Shown: piece by piece, positions 45,225 to 62,989 of the stretch | Numbering within the stretch: the stretch's first letter is position 1 | Layout: every line of letters starts with the position of its first letter | From: Miscanthus floridulus | Lineage: Eukaryota > Streptophyta > Magnoliopsida > Poales > Poaceae | Length of the DNA: 64,000 nt | Reading direction: 5' to 3' | NCBI RefSeq assembly: GCF_019320115.1 | Contig: NC_089584.1 | Coordinates: 100,488,320-100,552,319, forward strand | The notes under the pieces: generated by a model | The model's input: the letters and a program-made list of their open reading frames with translations, nothing else | What the model was told of the DNA's origin: nothing | Database searches by the model: none | Program-made: the position numbers and the translations under genes

Positions 45225-45637
45225 GGCCCTATTTGGTACAGCTTCATAAGCTACTATAAGCTGTTTTTTTTTGTCAAACACCTTTTTTCAAAATACCTTT
45301 ATTGATGAAGTTGTTTTCTTCCTCCTCTCGTAAAGGGATAAGTTACGATGAAGCTGAAAAAAGTAGCTTTCCACATCTCTCTTCCTCATTTCTCTCTCTC
45401 AACTATTTTTTAACAAACACCTTTTTTTCAAACGGTGAAGCTATTTTCTTCCTCGCACAAAGGGTTAGGATGAAGCTGGAAAAATTAGCTTTTCAAGGCT
45501 CTCCCTCATTTTCCTCTCTCAACCATGAATGAAATCGTTAGTGAATCTGTTTTGCTAAATAATTTTTCCAAAACAGCTGAGCTTCACCTAAAAAGTTGCT
45601 CATAAAGCTATTTTTCAGAGCTGAGCCAAACAGGGTC
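45225..45637. mobile_element. Tourist-like (PIF/Harbinger) MITE (413 bp)
   Basis: The ends GGCCCTATTTGGTACAGCT and AGCTGAGCCAAACAGGGTC are inverted repeats flanked by TAA on both sides (45222-45224 and 45638-45640). Inside, a segment with CAAACACCTTTTTTCAAA and a following GAAG(C/T)T(A/G)TTTTCTTCCTC is present twice. Confidence 0.85.
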
Positions 45638-45679
45638 TAAAAACAGCCACCCATATGTACGTTGTCTCCACCGTCGCGA

Positions 45680-47872
45680 ACTTTTTACTATTTGGCCCTT
45701 TTTTCGAAAGTTTCTCTCAAATAGACCCCTGGCGGAAAGAATTTCAGAAATGGACCCTTGGCTCGGTGCCAGAGTGACTGGCGCCGAGCTCGGCGCCACG
45801 GTCACTGGCGCCGAGGTCCTGGGCACGGGAAAATGGCCTGCCAGGGGCTCGGCGCCAGAGTGACTGGCGCCGAGCTCGGCGCCATAGTGAATGGCGCCGA
45901 GACACCTGCATTTAACCCAGCCTGCACTTCTTCTCCGAGCGTTCTTCCTCTTATTTCTCCTCCGTCTCGGGTCTTTAAATTTACCATGAGATGGATATGC
46001 TGAAATTTGTTAAGCCTGGATTTTTACCATGACTTGGACATTGTCAAATTTGATTTTTACCGTGGGACAGACATATGCAAAAATGGCTAAGTCTGAATTT
46101 TTGCTATGACTTAGAGACTAGAATTACCATGGATATGTAATTTGAATTTTTACCATGGCAATGCCATATTGAATTTTATTGTGACTTGGATATGTTACAA
46201 TCTGTCTAAATCTGTGATTTTATCATGAGATGGACATATGTATATTTACCACGAGATGGTCTGATTTTTTACCGTGGCTAAGTCCAAACTTGACAAGACT
46301 TGTTTTGTTGTCATGGAAGTATTAGCTTCAACCTTGTTAAACACCATATCATTCCTACTCAACCATATCGCTCAACAGAGCGCAACAACTCCTGACAAAA
46401 TTTGGTTGTCCATCACAGATCTATTTGTCGGAGTTGAACATGTTCTCTCTTAGATATGACCACGAGCTCACTCAAATGAGGCTTTTGGGTGGCGCCATGG
46501 TGGTTCGCCGGTGTTAGTCCGATGTCACGTGGTGGTGGGACCACGACCTGAGGAACTCGCAGCAGCCAGCAGCTCTCATCTGTCATCTGTGGCTTCCCCA
46601 GCAGAGAGAAGACCAGGTTACAGGAGTTTAGCCACTGTCGCTTCTATAGAGTTAAGAAGAACAGGGCATAAAAGATGCGATTCCTTCTCTAGAGTCCTAG
46701 GTGAGTCGGGATTTTGCACCACATCCACGATCTATGCGTATTTGTTTTGTGGTATTATGTGCTCTAATATCTACTTATATTTTGCATAGTGGCTGACATT
46801 CTAGATTTGAAAATCACATTGACATATATATATCCAAATTTACTTCTCCAATTTCTCACAATCTAGCTTATATGAGATGTACAAATTTATCTGTAGCTCA
46901 TGTTTTGATTTTGATTGTTTATGAAGCAAATTATCGCGTATCATCATCGACACCTTGGCAATCGTTCCTGACTTTGATCCTGTCACTTCACAGGGACTCA
47001 GGTAAGTAAATGATTTAAAGCATATGAGACAAATGAATGCCCCATCATCATATATGGAACCCCAAACGCCATCAGAGAGTACTCAAACTCGTAGTAAGGT
47101 ATTAAATTGAGTTGCTATACAAATTTGGAAGATAAAATATCGCAAACTGATTTAGGTTTAGGCCAAAAACAAAGTTTGTTGTACTCAACTCAAACTACAA
47201 CTTCTATTAAAGGTCAAACCTTATATCTAGAAAAGAAACTATAGTTTTACTGTGGTCAAAACTGCATCATGAAAAAGGGTGTTAACTATTGATCCAACAC
47301 TTAGAAATATTTTTAGGCTCGTTCATCAACATGAACCCTAGATCATTTTTTATCCTAAGTATTTCTATGTTGTTTTAAGTGCTCAAATATCAAGTCAGTG
47401 TAAAACTCTAGAGTTAGCCACATTTCTCAATATCCAAATCATGGTAAAATTTTAAATTTGTCAATGTCCAAGTCATGGTAAAATTCTAGTCTCCAAGTCA
47501 TAGCAAAAATTCAGACTTAGCCATTTTTGCATATGTCTGTCCCACAAATTTCAGCATGTCCATCTCATGGTAAATTTAAAAACTTAGCCAAATTCTAAGT
47601 TGCCCATCTTATGGTAAATTTAGGGACTTAGCCAAAAGTCAGATCGGGGAAGAAGTGCAGGCTGGGTTAAATGCAGGTGTCTCGGCGCCAGTCACTCTGG
47701 CGCCGAGCCCCTGGCAGGCCATTTTCCCGTGCCCAGGACCTCGGCGCCAGTGACCGTGGCGCCGAGCTCGGCGCCAGTCACTCTGGCGCCGAGCCAATGG
47801 TCCATTTCTGGAATTCTTTCCATCAGGGATCTATTTGAGAGAAACTTTCGAAAAAAGAGCCAAATAGTAAAA
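45680..47872. mobile_element. Foldback or MULE-like element with long inverted arms
   Basis: The left arm (about 45680-46170) and the right arm (about 47416-47872) are inverted copies. Both begin at the outside with (A/T)TTTTTACTATTTGG(C)CC and run through a block of GGCGCCGAGCTCGGCGCC palindromes (45780-45797, 45866-45883 and the right-hand mirror 47694-47800), then through ATTTACCATGAGATGGA(C/T)AT repeats. The interior of about 1.2 kb has no recognised gene. Long arms of this kind are typical of Mutator-like or foldback elements. No clear target duplication was found. Confidence 0.7.
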
Positions 47873-47959
47873 AATTCGGCCTCCTGTCAAACACAACAGC
47901 CATATATTCTCCCCCACCTCCATTAAACACAAATCGATCAACTAAAAAAAAACAGATCC

Positions 47960-48472
47960 TATTATTTAAAAAAAATAGAACCTAAAAAACCAGGACGACA
48001 ATGTTTGATCTCGCCTCGTCTCCAAACTAAGGCCCAGTTTAGATAAAAAAATTTGGCAAAATGAGCACTGTAGTGTTTTCATTGTTATTTGGCAATTAGT
48101 GTCCAATCATAGTCTAATTAGGCTTAAAAGATTCGTCTCGTGGATTTCGTCTAAACTGTATAATTAGTTTAATTTTTTATTTATATTTAATGCTTCATGC
48201 ATGCGTTTTCATATTCAATGTGACGGAAAATCTTAAAAAATTTAACGTTTTGAAAGGGAACTAAACAGGGCCTAAACGTAAACTTCGTAGCCAGTAGCCA
48301 CTGCGCTTTGATGATCTAGAGCTCCAGATACGAGGCACATAAAACTATTCAGAACTCACAGTAAATAGAAGTCAGAGGTTCTGCCAGCTAGCAGCTCTCA
48401 GATATGATTTTTTTTTAGAACACAAATAGCAGCATAATTTTTTTTTGGGGAAGATAAGCACTAGGAATCCAA
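47960..48472. repeat. Duplicated segment, copy 2 (partner at 42690-42893)
   Basis: It matches copy 1 in order and orientation but is enlarged by the Tourist MITE at 48031-48272 and by about 47 bp near 48350-48397. It adjoins the 3' end of the NOP2 gene. Confidence 0.8.
48031..48272. mobile_element. Tourist-like MITE (242 bp)
   Basis: The ends GGCCCAGTTTAGAT and CTAAACAGGGCC are inverted repeats with TAA on both sides (48028-48030 and 48273-48275). The interior carries the familiar AATTAGGCTTAAAAGATTCG and TCGTCTCGTGGATTTCG words of this very common grass MITE family. The related segment at 42750 lacks it and serves as an empty-site comparison. Confidence 0.93.
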
Positions 48473-48742
48473 ATTTTCCGCTTTGTGTGTGACATATTCA
48501 AGCAGCAGGATTCACATAGCGTTCATCAAGATAACTTGCTTCAGTTTCCCTGCCAGATGTCACTCGTTAAAGATAAAACTTGAGATGCCTACACGTACAT
48601 CAAATAAAAAAATATCAAATTACAATCGCTATTTCGTACATCAAAATTTTCCCTGGCAGCAAACTCATGCTACCTCAAAATTGTCTGTTGCCCTTATAGC
48701 GCATCAAATTTCATTGGGATTTGTGGACATCTGAATACTCGT

Positions 48743-56060
<7,318 letters not shown>

Positions 56061-56255
56061 CAGGGGCGGATCTAGTAAAGGGACATGGGTGTACACATAT
56101 ACAACCAAAATATTTTTTTTGCAAAAAGTTAGAAGTTAGTAGGCATCAAATAGCCAAATAGTAGGTTACAGTTTGATAACTCAATTTTTTTTAAAAAAAA
56201 TCGAAAACTCGGTTTCGCACAGCAGACAGGAAAGAGAAAAGGGGGTGGGAATACC
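56061..56255. mobile_element. hAT-like terminus abutting the first recognised NOP2 exon
   Basis: CAGGGGCGGATCTAG starts exactly where the NOP2 reading frame ceases to make sense; an in-frame TAG appears within a few codons. The word resembles the hAT MITE end at 44878 (CAGGGGCTGATCCAG) and the common grass CAGGGGCGGA termini. The opposite end and a target duplication were not found. Alternatively this is intron with the acceptor TTTACTAG at about 56074 on the minus strand. Confidence 0.4.
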
Positions 56256-56480
56256 AGGTGGGCGCTCATCGCCGGCGAAGAGGTAGGCAAAGGCCTCACC
56301 ACCTGGGGTAGGGCGGCGGCGGCGGTAGTCCACCCAGTCGTCGCAGACAGAGAGGGCGGAGGGCCGCAGGGACGGCGGCGCCTGTGCGGGAGGGAGCGGC
56401 GGCGCCTGTGCGGGAGCGGGACCGGGCGTGCGGCTGCGGCACGGGCGGGGAAGAGAGGGAGTAGAAGAAGAGTCAGTGGG
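56256..56480 (-). other. GC-rich 5' region of NOP2 (possible first exon or promoter)
   Basis: On the minus strand the region is open in one frame (CDDWVDYRRRRPTPGGEAFAY) and carries a tandem CTCCCGCACAGGCGCCGCCG repeat (about 56377-56415). A donor-like CACCTG/GTATTC lies at 56255. An ATG at about 56270 would join in frame to ATCCGCCCCTGCTCC. I cannot tell whether this is the true first exon. Confidence 0.3.
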
Positions 56481-56645
56481 CCGCGCTTGGTGGGCTTTTG
56501 TTACGTATGCTAGGGTTACAGGTCAATGGGCCGCGCCTGGGGGGCTTTTTTCACTGGTTCGTGTCCCCGACGAGCACCCGCGGGGGAGAGTTAATACCTG
56601 GCCCGTTTCGAGTACGCGAACCCGAAAACCTGCGGGGCGAAACCT

Positions 56646-56778
56646 CTTGTTTGTTTCGCCGTGGCTTGTCGTAAACGATCGTAAATTTCCAGCTGAAATA
56701 TTATTTTTCTCTCACATAAACCAGCCAGCAGTACTTCTTCATGAACCAGCAACGATACGAACCAGCCAACCGAACAGG
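56646..56778. mobile_element. Small MITE-like element
   Basis: The left edge CTTGTTTGTTTCGCCGTGGC and the reverse complement of the right edge (CCTGTTCGGTTGGCTGGTTC) are imperfect inverted repeats. The core has TTTACGATCG-like and CACATAAACCAGCCAGCA words seen in a common grass MITE family. No target duplication is certain. Confidence 0.5.
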
Positions 56779-57489
56779 CTACTGGACTCGCCCCTTACGG
56801 GTCTGACACCCATGGGTTTTGGATCCATACCCGCCATGTTGCCAAGGTCGATGAGGTGGGATCGAGATGTTTTTTTATTAACTTGCTATAGACTCCACCC
56901 TAAATTTTTTATATACGTCCACGAGATTTTTTTGTTTCGTCAACTACATCACCCCCTCTATTTCTCTAAAATATTCTCTTTGACCATGGCAAATGTGATG
57001 TGTCAAGACAGTTTATCTTCAGGGCTGAGGTAACTAAAAATATATTGGTTTATTAGCCATTTTTTTATTGTAAATCGATATCTTCTCTATTTTAATGGAC
57101 CAATCAAAATTATACTATGTCTTCCAAGAAAACGTTCCCCGCTGAAAACGTCCAACCATTATGCACCAAAAAAATACACACAGAAATTTATCTCCATTAA
57201 AATTAAAGGCTAATAAAACACATAAGCCAAATCCAATGACCACGATACGATGTGTGATGCCAGGCTTCTCACTCCCGCGCCCTCTATCTCACGCACCAAA
57301 GCTTCAAACGCCGACGCACCTGGCGCGCCCTCCGCCCCCGCACGCGCTAGGCGGCCAAGGATCGAACCCTGTCCCCGATTGAATTTTCTCTAGAAGAAAA
57401 ACGCTTCCTCTCATGGTGTTACCCCACATGTCTCCGAAAATAAATAAATAAAAAGATTTCTTTCCCTACTCCCCTTTGATCACCCTCCT
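56779..57489. other. No gene recognised
   Basis: The region is AT-rich to mixed. Short frames at 57161-57382 show no domain or codon pattern. Confidence 0.3.
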
Positions 57490-57804
57490 CTATATCTCTC
57501 CCTTCCAGATCCACATCACGGATGTATTCGTGCCGCCGGACATGGCAACCGCATTGATGGCGGCACGGGTTGGGCCACGTTGCGTCAGGCGTCTCCATCA
57601 CCTAGATCCGCTCGTGCTCCACCGCTGCCGGCGCGAGGTGCACAACGCATTCGCGGCGGCACCGACCGCTGGGGATGAGAACGCGGCCACCTAGGTGTTC
57701 GACATCCATAATGTCGTCTTCTCCTTCCGCTCCCTTAAAGCCGGAGACCAGGACGACGATAAGTTCCTGCCGCTTGAGATCCGAGACCACGACGAGGACG
57801 ACGA
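57490..57804 (+). other. Unrecognised GC-rich coding-like fragment
   Basis: A frame starting MATALMAARVGPRCVRRLHH (57541) runs to TAG at 57692 and continues in frame as VFDIHNVVFSFRSLKAGD with an acidic end, cut at 57804 by the LTR-like sequence. I do not recognise it. It may be the 5' part of a gene or a captured fragment. Confidence 0.3.
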
Positions 57805-60800
57805 TGTAACACCCTGATGTTACGGACTTAGTTAGTACTGAGGTTAAGGCCTAATAAATCCTAGCGTATATGTTTTTTAGGATTTTAAAAATAAATTCTC
57901 ACATGAAATAGTAAGGTGAACCTGGTGTGACTTACTTTTGTGAATAAAATAATCAAATAAGTGTTGCTAATCAATTTTTCTATGGTACTTAAAAGCTTTT
58001 AAATAATCTTGGGAACAAAAGTTGTTTAGGGTTTGTTTTGGAAAAGTATGAAGAAAGTGATTTAAATGCCCGATAGCAATTCTAGCAAATAAATAGTGAG
58101 TGGCTGGTCCTATTTTATTAAGCATGAAAACAATTTTTATAAACAAAAATAAAATATAACTTGTATTTAGTACTTAAATAAAATTTGAAGTACAAGTTGG
58201 TAGATGAAAATGTAACTTTTGTTTTGATGAATAGATATTGTTCAATAGTATTTTTGATAGCTCGAGAATTGAATGTGGAATTCAATTTCAGCTTTTAGAA
58301 CTAAAATGACCTAAGTCTGAAAACCTAATGACGATGATGTTTTAGCATTTAAATTTTGATTAAATTTCTTAAACACTAGATTCATGTTTTTGTACTGTTG
58401 GTTGCACCATAGCGAGTACCTTGACATGGTGTAGTTCATGGACTAGTTTAGTTTTGCATTGGCGTTGTAAAAATTGCCCAAACTTCGTTGAAACAAGCTA
58501 TAGATCATGTTGTTAGCACTCTGTTCGTGAATCGACGTTTAGTGTGACAAACTCATGTTGGCATTTTTTTTATCTCCCTCTCTGGTTGCTCTCTGGTCGT
58601 GATGATTGCTTTGCTAGGTCGCTATTAGTATCGGCTTTAGGTTAGTGGAATTGGTTGAACCCCAGTTGTGTTGATCAGCAGCTTTTGCTTCGCTTTAAAA
58701 TGCATACACGACACCGATTGTAGTCGTTCGGACTGAGTCCGCGGTCACCGCGCGTGCGCTGCTGGCACCGAGCCCAAGCCGTGGTCGGGCTATTGCAGCT
58801 GGCCAGCTCGCATGGCCGGTCGGTGCCACACGGCGTCCCTGGCCCTGTGTTGGGCGGTCTCGGCTGCCTACGACCTGGCTCCCGCTATTGCTTAGTGTGC
58901 GCGCTACACTTGAGTCGATGCCCGATGTGCCGCGTGTAGGGGCGAGCTATGGCTGCGGCTGCCCTCGCTTGGCCACCGTGGCACTCGCTCCGCCCTCCAA
59001 TTCACCTACCGCATCGAGCCTCCGGGCATGCTCCACTACCCCCGCGTCTGGGTCGACCGGCCCCAGTCACAACGGTGATGGTGATGCCTCTCTGCCTCAC
59101 CTTGCTCCGCTAGCCAATGCTGGTGAGCCTCGCTCGGGTCCTGTCACTACATTCCAAGTGTTTCGCGCCAAGCCTCCATGTCTCGTCATCTGTGCACACG
59201 TGCTTGTGCTGCCGCCATCGATCAGAGCCGCCCTGTCTTAACCTGCTCGGGCTTGCTCATGTGCCCTCTCCACGACCGCACCATGCATGAGACCACCGCT
59301 TCTTCTTCCCTCCTGGCGTCAGTGAGCTTCGCCGCATAATTCCTTGCTCTAGTGGGTAGCTTAGGAGGTCAGCTAGCCTTCTCTTTCCCCTCAAGCCCAG
59401 CAGAGCACTACCGACCGGCAATTTGGCATTTTGCTCGTCGTCGGTCATGTGTGCCGCCGAGCCAGTAAGTCTAGGGGTAAGGCCCGTAGGTTTGATAGTA
59501 GTTCAATTGCTCATAACCCCGAACTCGCCTTGACTCCCTCTATCTGGTGCTCATGCTATTTTGGCTAGGGTACTCGTCGATGGTGTGGTGACGTGTCGGT
59601 GTCCACCTCGGAGCATCTCGACCCTCATCTACTTCAACCGACACCTTAGCATGGACCGCGGTGAGCCTCTGATGCTTTCTCGCGCGTCTCTACTCTCTGA
59701 TTAGTGCCTTACTTCATCAGAACGGTCGTGCTACCGCACAGTTTGGCCCGACATCAAGGATCGACTTTGGTAGTGCATCATCGAGTTTCCTTCCGCTTCA
59801 CATCGCTGCGCGTTGGCCCGTAGGTCCCCATCGGCCGGTTAGATGTGCCGATTAGGCCCTTAGTTGGCCGACATAGCCACGCAGTGCCGACCAAGGCCGC
59901 GCTAGCGAGCGTGGTGGCATCGAGGACCATCCCGTTGTGAAGATGAGATAGTTCGGGGGCTGGGTTGCAAACCCACTATTGGTAGGAAAAGTGTGCATAG
60001 TAGTTGTATTAATATCTAAAAGCTCAGGGGGTTTTATGCAAAACCGCCATCGCGCGCGGGCCTCCCGGTTTGGGCCGTCGCTGGTAAATCACGCCGCACG
60101 CAAGGCCACGCCCCGCGCTGGGCTGCTGGGCCAAAATTGGTTGCCGCCGACCCTTTTCCTCTCTCTAAGCATTTTCTAATTTAGTTTCTAAGGCAAACTT
60201 GTAAATTCAATATAAATTTGTGTAGTTGGCCAAAAATTATGAAACTAATTTTGTTAGGTTCCTAAAATCATGATCGACCTGTTAATATATCTTGTTCACA
60301 TAGTTTCATAGTATTTTCAGGAGTTATCTAATTGAATTGGATGCTTAATATTATTAAGATATAAACTTGTAGGAATTTTTGTAATAAATTGGTAATAGTG
60401 TTGGCTCTAAAAATTTCATAGTAAATTCTTAATATTATTAGGTGTTCACTGTAATTTTGTAGCTCCATAATAAGTGGTTTGCTAAGATAGCTAAGGCTCC
60501 ATAAATGAATGAAATATAGAAACACCTTGAAAGTCTAAAGCTAAAACACTTGTTGGGAAATAACGCCTTATTCGACAACATGGATACATGGCCTAGTACG
60601 TTAGTCATTAGAGCTAGCTCGTTAGCGTGAGAAGCGTAAAAGTATTTTAAGAGTTGTAGTTGCCGTTGATTAATTATGTCTCTGCGTTGCATCCATGTAT
60701 ATCATAATAGGAATAATGATGGATCATGGAGTCGACCAGAGTAGCAGAAAAGATAGTGCCTCGATGATCATGTCACCACGATGGAGTGCTAACTTTAGGT

Positions 60801-61059
60801 TATATCTGACCCAGGCAAGTCCCGGTTCATTACCCCTACTGTTCTGCACTTTATTTTATGCTTGTGCATTAAGTTTAAAGGAGTTGAATGAAGTCCACTT
60901 GCATATATATATATATCCTTATCCAATGAGTCCTACTAGTATGTCAGGTTCATGTAGATTGCTATGCTATAGGACCTGGTAGAAGTCAGGTGATTACCTA
61001 TTACTCGTGAGAGATAGGAAAAGATATCATTGTTACTATTATCATACTACCATCACATG

Positions 61060-61121
<62 letters not shown>

Positions 61122-62260
61122 ACAATAATTGGAGATCGGGCGGGACCGTATGTGGACTTGGTTAGGCAACCGAGCGAGGCTTTGGTTGCATTTGTTCCAC
61201 CTGTGTCGGTTGAGGACCGTCTGTTGCTGTGGATGATAGTCAGGTTACAGACTTATTATCCTGAGCACATACTTGTTTATGGGAACGGGAAGGCTCGTTG
61301 CGCTCTTGTCGTGGGTTCTGGCTCTTTCCGAACCGACTGATTAGAGGCGGAGAAAGGTGGAGGTCTATGCACCACACTGAGATCGGGTCTCAACTGTGGG
61401 GGCTTGGAGTCTAAGTTTGTGTCTGGGGTACAAGCGATGCATGTGTTTTGGGGTACCCAGCTAGGATACATTGATTCGCAAATTGCTGTTTCTGTGAATG
61501 GTACCGACTTAGCTATGGTCTAGCACCATAGTAAAAATTGGAATACGAGAGATGGTAAAATGGTTCTGATTGCTTACCACATGCTTGAAAGTAGCTTAGG
61601 TGCTTACTTAGAATGATTAGCTAATTAACTAAAAATAACTGCTAAAAACTTGGAACATAAGGATGCACCATTAGTAATGCTTCCTACAAATGCAATAAAC
61701 CAGCAAGCTAAATAAGCCTTGCATATCCTTAGAGTCTTTTATTTTCCTCCTATTAGGTATTTTCCTCCTGTTAGATAAGTCTTGCTGAGTACAATCAAGT
61801 ACTCAGGGTTTTATTCCCTCTATTACAGATGACAGGTGGATACTAGAGCTGACTCTTGTGTGTGGAAACCTTCTGGTGGGCTCAGAGAGGATTCCTTTCA
61901 CGCTGCGATCATAGTGTTTATTTATAACCCTCACTAAAGATTTTTATAAGAAAAGATATAAAATCTGCTAGCATATCTTGTATAGAAATGTTCACTACGT
62001 TAATGCTTCACCATGTCATTAGATTAATCTTTGTTTCTACTGTAACTCTGATCATATGTTTATTTTCCGCTGCAAGATAAAACTTGTGAACCTGAATGTA
62101 TAAACTTGTTTACATGTAAAATGTTTAATTCCCACTGTTGCATTCAACTTGTTTAAGTACTCTAATGTTGTAATAAAGTGAGGTAAGAAATGGCTAGGAA
62201 TGTTGTAAGCTTTATTCTCTCATTTATGATCCTGATAAAAAATGTGAATTTTTGAGTTCT
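57805..62260 (+). repeat. Probable long LTR of a Ty3/Gypsy (Tekay/Del-like) element
   Basis: It starts TGTAACACCCTGATGTTACG, a common start of long Gypsy LTRs in grasses. Several words (AATAAATTGGTAATAGTGTT, GTAGTTTCATAGTATTTTCA, CTGAGTACAATCAAGTACTC) match my memory of Tekay-type LTRs about 4 kb long. No ORF with a known domain is present, and the frames at 58754-59241 arise from a GC-rich stretch. Neither the right end nor a target duplication was found. Part of it is mirrored on the opposite strand at 62990-64000. The family name is inference. Confidence 0.45.
61062..61119. repeat. AT dinucleotide microsatellite
   Basis: An uninterrupted run of about 29 AT units follows CACATGGA and precedes GGACAATAATTGG. 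Its length is likely polymorphic. Confidence 0.93.
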
Positions 62261-62502
62261 CCCGTTGGTGTGCTCGACGGAACCATCTGAATTAGTGCAC
62301 TCCCCTAGGTACTTAGTGTCTAATGGTAGACATGTACTCTTGGGAGGGCATTAGCTCAGGCGGTTCTGCCACATGCGACTTCCTAGTCACCGACATCCCG
62401 CCTCCGTCGGCGAGGCGTAGCTGCTATCCCACCTCACGCGAGGATGCCCGGCGGTGCCAGGCTACGAGACGCTCAGTGGCAGGCCACGACACGCAAATCT
62501 AG

Positions 62503-62900
62503 TGTCGGTGCAGAAAGTGACCAATAAGTAAATATTTATAGTTTTGCCATACATTATGATTAGAGGTGGCCTAGCACTTAATGACACACGGTTTATACTA
62601 GTTCAGGCAATGTGCCCTACGTCTAGTTTGAGTCGGTCGGTGACTTTATTCCTGAGCCCAGGTGCTCGAAGTTTGCAGTAGGGTTACAAACAAGAAGGAA
62701 AAAGATGGGGGTACAAGAGGTTTGGTCGGACTCTGGTCAGAGGGACCAGAAGCGACGGGTGTCGCAGAACCGACCAATTTATAAGAGTACAAGTACAATG
62801 GCAGCCCACAAGCGGTCGCACTGTCATACTTGAGCCCATATAAACCCGGTAGTCTGTCGAGTACCACGACGGGTCTCGATAAACGATCCACAACAACCAA
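62503..62900 (+). repeat. LTR-like fragment starting TGTCGGTGCAGAAAGTGACC
   Basis: The start and the following GTTTATACTAGTTCAGGCAA, GTGCCCTACGTCTAGTTTGA and GACTTTATTCCTGAGCCCAG resemble LTR sequence of another grass retroelement family. It ends without a visible partner. The assignment is from memory only. Confidence 0.35.
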
Positions 62901-62989
62901 GATCGTACATGATTCAACATACTTGTCATATATTACATAAATTCGTAGATACTTTTCCATCACTAGAGTATGAAATAGAGTTATTACAA

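Noticed and set aside
58754..59241. Cys/Pro/Ala-rich plus-strand frames
   Set aside because: They lie in the GC-rich part of the LTR-like sequence and show no domain or homologous exon structure.
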